This document shows positions 18,928-28,256 of a stretch of 64,000 bases of DNA, in pieces. The notes below the pieces were generated by a model. It worked only from the letters and a program-made list of their open reading frames with translations, was not told the DNA's origin and did not search any database. Position 1 is the first letter of the stretch. Each line of letters begins with the position of its first letter. The position numbers and the translations under genes were made by a program. The DNA comes from Rhodospirillaceae bacterium. Lineage in GTDB: Bacteria; Pseudomonadota; Alphaproteobacteria; TMED109. The stretch lies in contig CACEBX010000002.1 of the NCBI GenBank assembly GCA_902557845.1, positions 62,001 through 126,000 of the forward strand. The letters run 5' to 3'.

Positions 18928-19602
18928 TTAATCTCGTATTTTTTTAATGATCATAAATGCCTCTGCATAATTGAAACCACTTTCAGATCCTCTTAATTTT
19001 GCTAACGCCTCAACTACTTCAAGGTTTCTTGGGAAAGGATGAGTTTGAAATTCAGTTTTATATATGTTACAAACTTTTAGTTTTTTTTTCATAAATTTTG
19101 TAATATCTTCATATAGATTTGCTTTGAATGAAGGTGTGGCAGGACTAACAGAAAAATTAGTCTCTGATATAACCTCATATGATAATATTTCTTTAATATA
19201 ATTGTGTCTAAAGCTCTTTGAACCTGCTATTGCTAGGTCAAAAGTTTTTCTATGGTCGCTATGAATGTCTCCAGAAAAGGGTAAGTACAATTTATTAGGC
19301 TTAATTTTTCTAAATATATTACTTAGTTTTTCAATAAAAATTTTTTCTGGTATCTGATCTAGTTCACCAGCTTCAAAGTTTAACTTATTAACAGAATCAA
19401 ATTTATAATAATTACAAACTCTATCAATTTGTTTAAAATAACTATTAGCAGGTTTTTTTTTAATGTTAATTAAGTAAGCATTTGTAATTAGCAAAAAATG
19501 AACTTTATCTTTATTATACTTATGTTTTAAAATACTTCCTCCACACCCTAAGGTTTCATCATCAGGGTGAGGAGCAATCACTAATATATTATCTTTTAAC
19601 AT
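18928..19602 (-). CDS. PIG-L/LmbE family N-deacetylase
   Basis: A 224-residue PIG-L deacetylase. The zinc motif is PHPDDE, with His12, Asp14 and Asp15, and a third histidine is likely in SGDIHSDHRKTF. Such enzymes remove N-acetyl groups from sugars. The gene overlaps the formyltransferase gene upstream by 7 bases and lies 2 bases before ptmE. In this operon it could expose an amine on a nonulosonic acid precursor for later acylation. An alternative target is GDP-GlcNAc or the finished glycan. No signal peptide is present, so it should act in the cytoplasm. Confidence 0.88.
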   Translation of the reverse strand: MLKDNILVIAPHPDDETLGCGGSILKHKYNKDKVHFLLITNAYLINIKKKPANSYFKQIDRVCNYYKFDSVNKLNFEAGELDQIPEKIFIEKLSNIFRKIKPNKLYLPFSGDIHSDHRKTFDLAIAGSKSFRHNYIKEILSYEVISETNFSVSPATPSFKANLYEDITKFMKKKLKVCNIYKTEFQTHPFPRNLEVVEALAKLRGSESGFNYAEAFMIIKKIRD

Positions 19603-20492
19603 AAATATTCACCTTTTTTTGGGTTTTTTGAAAAACTATGCTGTAATATATTAACAGAATAATCCCAACACTTAACAGTAATTTTATGTTTAGAAACATT
19701 TAAAACCTTTCCAGGCTCAATATTGTTACTCATTTTTTTTCCTTTACTTACTTTCAATATTTTATAGTACTTTCCATTATAAAGGCAACTTGCTCCGGGA
19801 TATGGTGCTGAAAGTGCCTTAACTAAGTTTTCTATTGCCTTAAAATTCATTCTCCAATCTATTACTCCATCGTCAAATGTTCTTTTTCTCCAAATATTTC
19901 CAATTTTACTACTTTGTTTTTTAGCTTTTAAAGAACCATTAATAAAATCAGGAACAAATAACCTTATTTGCTTACACGCTTGTATTGAAATTTTATTATA
20001 TAAACTCTTTGCATTGTCTTCTTTTGATACCTTTATTTTTTTTTGAGAAAGTATTTTTCCCTCATCTACTTTAGAATTCATAAGAAAAAAACTAGTAGCA
20101 GTTTCAGTAAGCCCTAAAACTATTGTCCATATTATAGGATGTCTTCCTTTGTTATAAGGGATCTTTGAAGGATGAAAACCTATTACACCATAGCTGAATA
20201 TATTTAGAAATTTCTGCGGAAATAAGTGAGACCATCCTATACAAAAACAAATCTCAGCTTTACTATCTTTCACGTATTTTATAATTTTTTCATAATCTCT
20301 ACCATTAGATATTAATGGTTTAATTGATATTTTCTTTGCTTCCTTGTTAAGTGAATAAAAATCAGAGTTTATTATAGACTTATTTTTAGTAATTATTCCT
20401 ACAATTTTTATTTCTTTTAATTTGTGTATTGAATGAAATAGATCCTTAGATATTTTAACACTTCCTATAACTATAGCTTTAACTTTTTTCAT
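19596..20492 (-). CDS. Formyltransferase family protein, likely sugar N-formyltransferase
   Basis: A 298-residue protein with both formyltransferase domains. The N-terminal domain has IGFHPSKIPYNKGRHPIIW with His107 and a later VDEGKI aspartate. The C-terminal domain (about 200-298) contains DGVIDW and KALSAPYPGAS, as in the OB-fold tail of Fmt/ArnA. The asparagine that normally sits two residues before the catalytic histidine is Gly105, so the catalytic mechanism may differ. The operon encodes LegB and LegC, which would make a 4-amino-sugar nucleotide, but no LegH-type acetyltransferase. This protein may therefore formylate that amine. Confidence 0.75.
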   Translation of the reverse strand: MKKVKAIVIGSVKISKDLFHSIHKLKEIKIVGIITKNKSIINSDFYSLNKEAKKISIKPLISNGRDYEKIIKYVKDSKAEICFCIGWSHLFPQKFLNIFSYGVIGFHPSKIPYNKGRHPIIWTIVLGLTETATSFFLMNSKVDEGKILSQKKIKVSKEDNAKSLYNKISIQACKQIRLFVPDFINGSLKAKKQSSKIGNIWRKRTFDDGVIDWRMNFKAIENLVKALSAPYPGASCLYNGKYYKILKVSKGKKMSNNIEPGKVLNVSKHKITVKCWDYSVNILQHSFSKNPKKGEYLC

Positions 20493-21669
20493 TTAAACTT
20501 ATTACTTTCTTAAAAGTATTAATTACTTTTATCTGATCGCTTTTACTTAGACTCGCTGAGCTAGGAAGAGATAAACAGGTTTTATAAAGAGCATTTGAAA
20601 CATTGTTAGTAGTTATATATTTTGATTTTTTATGTGGTTCAGATAAATGCATAGGCTGCCATAACTTTCTTGTTGTAATACCTTTAAAAAGAAGTTTGTT
20701 TACTATCTCATCAAGTTTTAATTTTATTTTTTTTGTATTTATATTTATTGTAATTAACCAATTTGAACTAATAGTATTTTTATAATGTTCTGCAAAAGAG
20801 ATATCTTTGTAAAGAACTAAGTTTTTATAATAAAAAGAAGCAATACTCTTTTTTTTCTTCAAAATTTGATTTAATTCTTTTAATTGGGCTAACCCCAATG
20901 CGGCATGGATATTTGACATTCTATAGTTATATCCAATCATATTATGAGATAGTTGGTTATTATTACTTTTTGCCTGTTGTGAAAGGTGTTTTGCCAATCT
21001 AGCTATATTTTTTGAATTTGTAACTAACATTCCCCCTGACCCTGTTGTTATAGTTTTATTTCCATTAAAACTGAAACACCCTGCTTCTCCAAATGTACCA
21101 ATGTATTTTGAATTGTATTTAGCGCCTAAAGACTCAGCTGCATCTTCTATTAGTTTAAGTTTAAACTTTTTACATAAAAATTTTATTTTGGAAATATTAG
21201 CTGCATAACCTAAAATATGCACGGCTAAAACCGCAAAAACTCTTTTTTTATTTTTTTTTAAATAACAATACTTCCCATTTAAATAACAGTTCTGTTCTAA
21301 AAAGTTTTCTAAAATTTTCACGTCTATTTGCCAACTATTTTGACTAGCATCTATTAATATTGGTTCAGCATTAACATACCTTATAACATTTACACTAGCT
21401 ATAAATGTCAAATCTGAAACCAAAACTAAATCATTTTTTTTTATTCCTGTAGATAATAAAGCTAAATGCAATGCTGCCGTCCCGGATGAACATGCTACTG
21501 CATAGTTGCACTCTAAATAACTAGAGAACTTTTTTTCGAATTCTTGGACAAATGGTCCTACAGAGGAAACCCAATTTGATTTAATACATTCTAATATATA
21601 TTTTTTTTCACCACCTTTTAAATAAGGTATATTTAAAGGAATTCTTTTATTATTATCTGAGTTTTTCAT
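20479..21669 (-). CDS. legC: LegC-like 4-keto-sugar nucleotide aminotransferase
   Basis: A 396-residue DegT-family PLP aminotransferase. The N-terminus IPYLKGGEKKYILECI followed by NWVSSVGPFV is characteristic of the LegC/PglE-type group. SSGTAALH near residue 61 and EDAAESLGA near 175 are cofactor contacts, and Lys205 in FNGNKTITTG is the PLP lysine. It should aminate C4 of the 4-keto sugar made by the LegB protein encoded just upstream (14-base gap). Its 3' end overlaps the formyltransferase gene by 14 bases. Confidence 0.88.
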   Translation of the reverse strand: MKNSDNNKRIPLNIPYLKGGEKKYILECIKSNWVSSVGPFVQEFEKKFSSYLECNYAVACSSGTAALHLALLSTGIKKNDLVLVSDLTFIASVNVIRYVNAEPILIDASQNSWQIDVKILENFLEQNCYLNGKYCYLKKNKKRVFAVLAVHILGYAANISKIKFLCKKFKLKLIEDAAESLGAKYNSKYIGTFGEAGCFSFNGNKTITTGSGGMLVTNSKNIARLAKHLSQQAKSNNNQLSHNMIGYNYRMSNIHAALGLAQLKELNQILKKKKSIASFYYKNLVLYKDISFAEHYKNTISSNWLITININTKKIKLKLDEIVNKLLFKGITTRKLWQPMHLSEPHKKSKYITTNNVSNALYKTCLSLPSSASLSKSDQIKVINTFKKVISLNEKS

Positions 21670-21682
21670 TTATTCTTTGGTA

Positions 21683-22702
21683 TTAAATTGCATAATTGCT
21701 ACTGCTTCTAATATCTTTTTTATTTAATCTCTCCTTCCACCAATCAAAAGTTAATTTTAACCCTGTATCCAATGTGACGTTAGGTACCCATCCAGTGAGT
21801 TTTTTAATTTTATCGGAGGAGGCTAATAATAATTCTACTTCAGAGTTATCTGGCCTTATTCTCTCTTCTGCCTTTTTTAACTTTTTATTAGATTTAGATA
21901 ACTTTATTACTTTGTCTAATACTTCAGATATTTTTACTGCTGTTCCTGTTCCAGAGTTGTATGCCTTACCAAATTCTACTAAACTATGTTTAGCTTCTGC
22001 TAGTTTTATAAATGCTTCAACAGTATCACTAACGTAATTAAAGTCTCTTTTAGTACTCAAGTTTCCTGTTGATATGTTTGAAATATTAGAGTCAATTGTT
22101 TGTCTGATAATACTAGGAATAACAGCCTTTTCAGATTGTCTTGGTCCATAGGTATTAAATGGCCTTAATATTACTGCTGGTAAATTAAAGCTACGAACAT
22201 ATGACTCTATCAAATGATCACCTGCAATTTTTGAAGCTGAATAAGGAGATTGTGCTTGTAAGATGTGTTCCTCCTTAATTGGTACTGTTTTAGCTGTACC
22301 ATAAACCTCACTAGTAGAAGTAAAAATTATTCTTTTACATTCTTCTTTTTTAGCAGCTTCTAATATATTTAATGTTCCTAATACATTAGTGTTTATGAAT
22401 GATCTTGGAGTTAGATATGAATATGGTATAGAGATAAGGGCTGCTAGGTGAAAAATAACATCTACCTTGCCACTTATTTTTGATATAAATTCAATATCCC
22501 TAATATCTCCATTTACTATTTCAAAATTATTTTTTATTTTTTCATCTATATCTTCAAGCCAACCATTGCTATTATATGCATTGTAAAAGGACAGAGCTTT
22601 TACGTTTACCCCCATACTAACTAATTTTTCAGTTAGGTGAGAACCTATAAATCCATCAGCTCCTGTAACCAACACTTTTAAATTCTTTAAATTTATATTC
22701 AC
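21683..22702 (-). CDS. legB: LegB-like NDP-sugar 4,6-dehydratase
   Basis: A 339-residue extended short-chain dehydrogenase. The Rossmann loop TGADGFIGSH is at residues 13-22, and the catalytic Tyr154/Lys158 pair is in YSASK. The LSFYNAYNSNGWL stretch near residues 37-49 is a recognisable LegB signature. STSEVYG provides the Ser/Thr of the active site. The enzyme should remove water from C4-C6 of GDP- or UDP-GlcNAc to form the 4-keto-6-deoxy sugar, the first dedicated step of legionaminic acid synthesis. It lies 4 bases after the capsule-type glycosyltransferase gene, in the same operon. Confidence 0.9.
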   Translation of the reverse strand: MNINLKNLKVLVTGADGFIGSHLTEKLVSMGVNVKALSFYNAYNSNGWLEDIDEKIKNNFEIVNGDIRDIEFISKISGKVDVIFHLAALISIPYSYLTPRSFINTNVLGTLNILEAAKKEECKRIIFTSTSEVYGTAKTVPIKEEHILQAQSPYSASKIAGDHLIESYVRSFNLPAVILRPFNTYGPRQSEKAVIPSIIRQTIDSNISNISTGNLSTKRDFNYVSDTVEAFIKLAEAKHSLVEFGKAYNSGTGTAVKISEVLDKVIKLSKSNKKLKKAEERIRPDNSEVELLLASSDKIKKLTGWVPNVTLDTGLKLTFDWWKERLNKKDIRSSSNYAI

Positions 22703-22706
22703 TTGT

Positions 22707-24173
22707 TTAAATCCTCATATCTTTATAAAGTTTATTAAGTAACTTTTTATCTGTTAAACTATTTTTTGCTCTTTCCCATGAAGTAAAAGGAATTCTATTT
22801 TTTGACTCCACACTTATAGCCCTATAAGAATAATACATTAATGCCCCATCCCTAATTGATTTTTTATTTGGATACTGTTTTTCAATAATCTTGTTAATAA
22901 TGCTAGCTGTTTCATCAGGGTTATTAACATAATAAACGTGATCTAAAAAATTATAAGTATTGTATTTGCTAAAAGATATTACTGGAACTCCAATAGCGGA
23001 TGCTTCCCATCCTGCAGTGCCTGTTACTAAGGCTACAGCTGAAGAATGGTTTATATAAGATATGCCGTACTCTAAAGGGTCTGCAATTAATACATTTTTT
23101 AGTTCTATTATCTGCTTATAAAAGTCTTTTGGTCTTCTTCCTATTGCAGGCAAATGTTCTTTAACAACTAATTTAAAGTTGGCTGGTAGATCTCTAGATA
23201 TCATCTGTATTGCAGCCAATTGAAAAAAAAAGTCATAAGCAATACCATGCAAAGAGGTTTCTGGCTCTGTAACCAATGGAAAGTATATATATTTAATTTT
23301 CTTTTTTCTAATATTAGATAAATTTGTATTTATAATTTTTTTCAAATAATAGTATTCTCTTCTTCTTCTCCAAATATATGATAATTCTGAGAAAATAACT
23401 ATATTTTTTCCCTTTCTATGGCCCTTAATATTACCTTTAATGCTTTGTAAAAAGCTTCTTATTGACAAAATAATAGCATCTTTATAAGAAAACATCTTTA
23501 TAAGGTCTCTTCTTAATATAGCATGGTTATAGTGAGGATCCTTTATTTCAACCTCCTTACACTTTATATTTTTATTTTTTTTAAATTCTTTAACTAACCT
23601 GTCTGGTTCTGTACTTGGGCTTTGCGACCAAAGGAGCCTTTTTTCAAACTTTGCTATATTTAGGTTGAAAGTTTTTATCTTCATTGACTTTGCAAGTATA
23701 GCTACTGATGGTGCAAGGTTTAATGTTAATTTCACATTATATTTTTTAAAAGTTTGCTCCCAAAAATTAATCCTATTCACTGCTAAATATAAAATTTCTT
23801 TATGCGTTACTTTACTGAGTTTTGTTTCAGGATGATTAATTCCACCCGTTGAATGAAAACCTCTACCTATTGTTCTATCTTCCAAAAAAATTCTATTTAT
23901 GGTCATCTTATATTTTTTTTCTAATTTTAATGCTTCTTGCTGTATATTTTCACCGAAATTATTTTTATTGAGAAAATCAAATTCATTTGGAAGTACTATA
24001 ATTTTATCTATATATTTAGAAAATTTTTTTAAATAAAAATCTTTTTCTTGTTCTGTATTAACAACAAAAATAGAACTAAGATTTTTTTTTTTTTTTATAA
24101 GCTGAACCAGATTAAGTTCTATATCTCTAAACTTCAAAGAACTCATAAATAATAATGTGTGTGTTTTTTTCAT
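22707..24173 (-). CDS. Capsule-biosynthesis (KpsC/KpsS-like) glycosyltransferase
   Basis: A 488-residue GT-B-like protein. The C-terminal half (about 290-460) has YIYFPLVTEPETSLHG, LVVKEHLPAIGRRP, LIADPLEYG and VTGTAGWEASAIGVPVISFSKY, all typical of the Capsule_synth family that transfers Kdo-like or other acidic sugars. The N-terminal half is divergent. It is the first gene of the minus-strand LegB-LegC operon, so it is a natural candidate for transferring the finished nonulosonic acid. A related protein is encoded at 28257-29813. Confidence 0.75.
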   Translation of the reverse strand: MKKTHTLLFMSSLKFRDIELNLVQLIKKKKNLSSIFVVNTEQEKDFYLKKFSKYIDKIIVLPNEFDFLNKNNFGENIQQEALKLEKKYKMTINRIFLEDRTIGRGFHSTGGINHPETKLSKVTHKEILYLAVNRINFWEQTFKKYNVKLTLNLAPSVAILAKSMKIKTFNLNIAKFEKRLLWSQSPSTEPDRLVKEFKKNKNIKCKEVEIKDPHYNHAILRRDLIKMFSYKDAIILSIRSFLQSIKGNIKGHRKGKNIVIFSELSYIWRRRREYYYLKKIINTNLSNIRKKKIKYIYFPLVTEPETSLHGIAYDFFFQLAAIQMISRDLPANFKLVVKEHLPAIGRRPKDFYKQIIELKNVLIADPLEYGISYINHSSAVALVTGTAGWEASAIGVPVISFSKYNTYNFLDHVYYVNNPDETASIINKIIEKQYPNKKSIRDGALMYYSYRAISVESKNRIPFTSWERAKNSLTDKKLLNKLYKDMRI

Positions 24174-24277
24174 ATATATATTTTCTAAAGAATCTTAATA
24201 TTAGGTAAATTATTAATAATATTATATAATATTGCATGTGATGATTTAATACAAATATTAATCTTTCAAAATATAAA

Positions 24278-25141
24278 ATGAATCATAAAAATGCAGTAGC
24301 TACCGTAGTTTATAAAGGTGTTCAACCTTATTTCGTTCCCTTCTTAAAATCCTTAGAAAGACAAAGTGATAAAAATTTTCAGTTAGTTATTTTTAATAAT
24401 GGGTTAAATGATTTAGAAAGCTTTTTAGTTAATACTCCTTTAAAATGCAAAGTAATTAATATATTTGAAAAACCCTCTGTAACAAGATATAAGTTAATAC
24501 AATTTTTAAAAGATCACAATTTTAAAAAAGTAATATTCTCAGACTCTGATGATGAACTTCATAAAGAAAGAGTTAAACTAAGCCTTAAAGAGCTAGACAC
24601 AAGTGACATAATTGTTAATAACTTTGATACTATAGACGAAAAAGGTAACTTGATAGTGTCTAATTACTTGTCTAAAAGATTAAAAAATAAGTTTGTGATT
24701 AAAGAAGATTTTATAAGAGATTTTAATATAATGGGTTTGAGTAATACTGCAGCAAATATATCTGTTTTTACTGATAGTTATTTACCCTTAAATACTTCAT
24801 TAAAAGCTTATGACTGGTATCTATGGACTAAAGTTTTACAAAAGAAAAAAAATATAGTTTTTTTATCAAACATAAAAACTTTTTATAGATTACACGATAA
24901 TAATTTTTCCTCATTAAGAAATACTTTATCTGAAAAGGAAATTATTAATGGAATAAATGTTAAAATTCAACACTATAATGAGTTTAAAAATTATAGTAAT
25001 ATTTATCATGATTTAGAAAAAAAACTGTTGATTATGAGAAACTTGTCTAAAAAAAGTTCATGGATATCTGACTATAAAAAAAAAATAGCAGCCATGAATA
25101 TTTCATTTCCTTTTTGGTGGGAAAAGATTAAAGTTGTATAA
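24278..25141 (+). CDS. Family 2-like glycosyltransferase
   Basis: A 287-residue GT-A glycosyltransferase. The N-terminal strand AVATVVYKGVQPYFVPFLKSL and QLVIFNNG fit GT2, and the metal-binding acidic run is SDSDDE near residue 89. DWYLWTKVLQ near 185 and YRLHDNNFSSLR near 208 correspond to the usual acceptor-side ED and RxH elements. It is divergent from the minus-strand operon and overlaps the longest possible reading of the NeuB gene, so it starts a plus-strand operon with neuB and neuA. Donor and acceptor are unknown. Confidence 0.75.
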   Translation: MNHKNAVATVVYKGVQPYFVPFLKSLERQSDKNFQLVIFNNGLNDLESFLVNTPLKCKVINIFEKPSVTRYKLIQFLKDHNFKKVIFSDSDDELHKERVKLSLKELDTSDIIVNNFDTIDEKGNLIVSNYLSKRLKNKFVIKEDFIRDFNIMGLSNTAANISVFTDSYLPLNTSLKAYDWYLWTKVLQKKKNIVFLSNIKTFYRLHDNNFSSLRNTLSEKEIINGINVKIQHYNEFKNYSNIYHDLEKKLLIMRNLSKKSSWISDYKKKIAAMNISFPFWWEKIKVV

Positions 25142-25142
25142 C

Positions 25143-26201
25143 ATGAAAATTAAATTATCTGCAAAAAAATTTGTTAGTAGTTCTGGGTCAAAGCCATTAT
25201 TCATTGCTGAAATTGGATCTAATCATAATGGCAAACTATCATTAGCAAAAAAACTTATTTTAAAAGCTAAACAAGCAGGAGCAGATTACGTTAAATTACA
25301 ATCTTGGAGCAAGGATACTATTTTTTCAAAAGTAAAATATAAAGAAAACTATTTTCTGCAAGATGACTATAGAAAAAATAAAAATACCACTCTAGAGAAA
25401 ATAGTTGAGAAGTATTCTATCTCAGAAGATAATACAATAAAACTAAACAACTATGCTAAAAGTTTAAACATAGAATTAATCTCAACACCTTTTTCTAATA
25501 AAGAAGTGGACTTTCTTGTAAAAAAAATTAAAGTTCCTTTTCTTAAGGTTGCTTCTATGGATCTTAATAATTACCCATTCTTAGAATATGTAGGAAAACA
25601 AAAAAAACCAATCGTTTTATCGACAGGTATGGCTAATTTACAAGAAATAGATAAAGCTATTGCAACTATAGAGGAAACAAAGAATTTTCAAATAATTATA
25701 TTACATTGTGTATCTATATACCCTGCTCCTGCAAGTAAAATTAATTTAAAAAGAATTAGTAGTTTAAAAAAAATGTATCCTTATCCTGTAGGTTATTCAG
25801 ACCATTCTATAGGAGATCAAATGGCAATTGGGGCAGTTGCAATGGATGCTTGTTTAATAGAAAAACATTTTACTCTAAATAAAAACATGGAAGGATGGGA
25901 TCATAAAATATCTGCAGATCATGAAGAATTATCTAGTCTTATTAAAAAGTGTAAAGATGTTAATAAGGCATTAGGATCTGAAAGAATCACCAGGACTGAG
26001 TCAAAAAAAAGAGTAACAGAATTTAGAAGAAGCATAGTCGCAGCAAGAAATATAAAGGCTGGTGAAAAATTTTCTAGAAAGATGTTGGACTTTAAAAGGC
26101 CTGGCAGAGGCCTTTCACCTGATATGATACATTTAATTATCGGTAGAATATCAAAAAATGATATTTCATTTGACTCATTAATTAAAAAAAATGATTTTTA
26201 A
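25143..26201 (+). CDS. neuB: Nonulosonic acid synthase (NeuB/LegI/PseI family)
   Basis: A 352-residue enzyme that condenses a hexose derivative with PEP to form a nine-carbon acid. IAEIGSNHNGK near residue 21 and GADYVKLQSW near 46 belong to the TIM-barrel catalytic domain. GYSDHSIGD near 216 and IEKHFTL near 238 are strongly conserved metal- and substrate-binding segments. A C-terminal SAF domain (about 290-350) is present. I chose the ATG at 25143; a longer TTG reading from 25134 would run into the preceding gene. The LegB/LegC neighbours favour legionaminic over pseudaminic acid. Confidence 0.92.
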   Translation: MKIKLSAKKFVSSSGSKPLFIAEIGSNHNGKLSLAKKLILKAKQAGADYVKLQSWSKDTIFSKVKYKENYFLQDDYRKNKNTTLEKIVEKYSISEDNTIKLNNYAKSLNIELISTPFSNKEVDFLVKKIKVPFLKVASMDLNNYPFLEYVGKQKKPIVLSTGMANLQEIDKAIATIEETKNFQIIILHCVSIYPAPASKINLKRISSLKKMYPYPVGYSDHSIGDQMAIGAVAMDACLIEKHFTLNKNMEGWDHKISADHEELSSLIKKCKDVNKALGSERITRTESKKRVTEFRRSIVAARNIKAGEKFSRKMLDFKRPGRGLSPDMIHLIIGRISKNDISFDSLIKKNDF

Positions 26202-26215
26202 TTCTCTTTAAAATT

Positions 26216-26908
26216 ATGCTAGCTATAATACCAGCAAGAAAAGGTTCCAAAGGAATAAAAGGAAAGAATACTAAAATATTTAATGGAAAACCTCTTATTT
26301 CATGGACAATAGAAGTCCTTCAGAAGTCAAAAAAAATAGATGATATTATTGTTTCGACAGATGATAAAAAAGTAGTTGATATATGTAAGGAGTATAATAT
26401 AAAAATACCCTTCCTTCGTCCTAAGAGACTATCTGCAGATAACTCCATGTCTATTGATGTTTATAAATATTGTATAAATCAATTTAATCAGAAATCAAAA
26501 AAACAAATTAATAGCTTTTTGGTAGCTTTACCAACTTCTCCTTTAAGAAATGTACAGGATGTTAATAAGGCAATTAAAATTTTTGAAGACTCTAACCCTG
26601 ACTCACTAATATCTTGTAAAAAGAATAATCACCCTCATGAATGGTTACTAAAATTAAATAAAAAAAATATCATTAGTAAGCTTTTTTATGAAACAAACAA
26701 GCAAAATAATTATAACAGACAAACAACCAAGTTAACATATTTACCAAATGGTTCGATTTATATTTTTAATTATAAAAAACTGCTAAAAAATAATTCTTTT
26801 TATTCTAAAAATACATTAGCATACATAATGCCTGAAGAAAGATCAGTTGATATAGATAATATTAATGATTTTAAATATGCCGAATTTTTGCATAAGTCAT
26901 TAGATTAA
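26216..26908 (+). CDS. neuA: CMP-nonulosonic acid synthetase (NeuA/LegF family)
   Basis: A 230-residue cytidylyltransferase. The IPARKGSKGIKGKN loop at residues 5-18 binds CTP. RPKRLSADNS near 62, PTSPLRN near 99 and PEERSVDIDN near the C-terminus are family hallmarks. It should activate the acid made by NeuB to its CMP form for transfer. It lies 14 bases after neuB. Its 3' end overlaps the converging PhyH-like gene by 4 bases. Confidence 0.92.
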   Translation: MLAIIPARKGSKGIKGKNTKIFNGKPLISWTIEVLQKSKKIDDIIVSTDDKKVVDICKEYNIKIPFLRPKRLSADNSMSIDVYKYCINQFNQKSKKQINSFLVALPTSPLRNVQDVNKAIKIFEDSNPDSLISCKKNNHPHEWLLKLNKKNIISKLFYETNKQNNYNRQTTKLTYLPNGSIYIFNYKKLLKNNSFYSKNTLAYIMPEERSVDIDNINDFKYAEFLHKSLD

Positions 26909-27891
26909 TTATATATATTCAATAATTTTTTTTCTATATTCGTAATATGAGCTTCTGTCAGACCTAATTTATAATTTTTTCTATGCAAATACCCTACGCT
27001 TTCTACTGCTAGGTTTGGTATTGCGTAGCTAATAATCAATAATAATCGAAATCCTTCTTTAACTCTACCTCCGCAATGAATTGAGTAAAATGGACTCATA
27101 ATGCATGCTTGCCCTGCTTTTCCAGTAAGTTTAATGATATTTTCCTTCTTTGCATATTTATAAACTAAATCATCATTAATTCTTCCTGTTTTATTATTAG
27201 AGTTAGAAATAATTTTTTTAGAAGTTTCTACATCTATAAAGGTAAACGGCCCATTTTTATCACTAATATCATAAATCGGCATCACTAAATGAAATATACT
27301 TTTATCATTTATATCTCTATGAAACCTTTGCGCATGAATCGGTTGCTCTCCAGATTTCATACATTCTGTATAATTTAAAGTAATGCTAATCACAATAGGA
27401 ATTTGTTTAAAATAATTTGATAATACTCCTATTAAGAGAGGTTGGGATGCAAAATTAATTATGGGCCTTAAATTTTGTATAGTCTCTTTTGAAGGATCTA
27501 GATCCAGAGTATCATTGTTTAATAATAATGAGTAAGGTGGCACATAGTTATTTTTTATATAGTTTTTTTTAGACAAATAAATTTTTCTACAATGATTAAG
27601 CAGGCTGTCAACATTATTTAATTCTTCTTTTTTAATAAATAACATTTTTGTTTTATATGGAATTTTTAAACCATTAGATTTATCAGAATAGTATTTATAA
27701 TTTAAAGACTTATAATATGAAACTGGATTTATAAATATTTTTATAGTTCTGATTAAAAAATGGTTAAGTTCTAATGGCATTCCCAAAAAAGCAAAAACTC
27801 TGCTTAAATATCTTCCAAGCCCTATTTGTTTTATGCGTAAAGAAATATTCTTAAAATAAAAAAAAGTTCTATTAATGCTAAACGTAGACAT
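26905..27891 (-). CDS. PhyH-like Fe(II)/2-oxoglutarate oxygenase
   Basis: A 328-residue protein with a plausible iron triad: His191-Arg-Asp193 (FHRDIND) and His272 (IHCGGR), followed by Arg282 that may bind 2-oxoglutarate. The strand pattern between them (HLVMPIYDISDKNGPFTF) is that of phytanoyl-CoA dioxygenase-like enzymes. It converges on neuA. A role in hydroxylating a glycan or lipid component is inferred from location. It shares little beyond the fold motifs with the protein at 4052-5014. Confidence 0.65.
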   Translation of the reverse strand: MSTFSINRTFFYFKNISLRIKQIGLGRYLSRVFAFLGMPLELNHFLIRTIKIFINPVSYYKSLNYKYYSDKSNGLKIPYKTKMLFIKKEELNNVDSLLNHCRKIYLSKKNYIKNNYVPPYSLLLNNDTLDLDPSKETIQNLRPIINFASQPLLIGVLSNYFKQIPIVISITLNYTECMKSGEQPIHAQRFHRDINDKSIFHLVMPIYDISDKNGPFTFIDVETSKKIISNSNNKTGRINDDLVYKYAKKENIIKLTGKAGQACIMSPFYSIHCGGRVKEGFRLLLIISYAIPNLAVESVGYLHRKNYKLGLTEAHITNIEKKLLNIYN

Positions 27892-28102
27892 ATTTTAAAA
27901 TATCATATTCTAAATTTTTTTTAAATATTTATGTTATTTTAACAAGAACCATAATTAGAGAATATAAATCATAAACCAGAAACATGTTATATCTTCTTTG
28001 ATGCTTTATTTTTAATAAATATTATGTATATTTAAATAAATTTTTGCTTTATTATGACTTTTTTTGAAAGCTATAAAAAGTTTTATTTAGTGTAGTGAAA
28101 AA

Positions 28103-28178
28103 GCCGGATTAGCTCAGTCGGTAGAGCAACTGATTTGTAATCAGTGGGTCGGCGGTTCAAATCCGTCATCCGGCACCA
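28103..28178 (+). tRNA. tRNA-Thr (TGT)
   Basis: A 76-nt cloverleaf with acceptor GCCGGAT pairing with ATCCGGC, anticodon TGT in the TTTGTAA loop, a GGTTCAAATCC T-arm and an encoded CCA. It sits alone inside the glycan locus, between the PhyH-like and capsule-type genes. The 5' flank (27892-28102) is AT-rich with no gene seen. Confidence 0.97.
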
Positions 28179-28256
28179 AACTTTTTAAATCAATTTTTAT
28201 TAAAAAAAGTATTACTATTTGCTCTTACTAAATTATTGGTAAATATATTTTACTAT

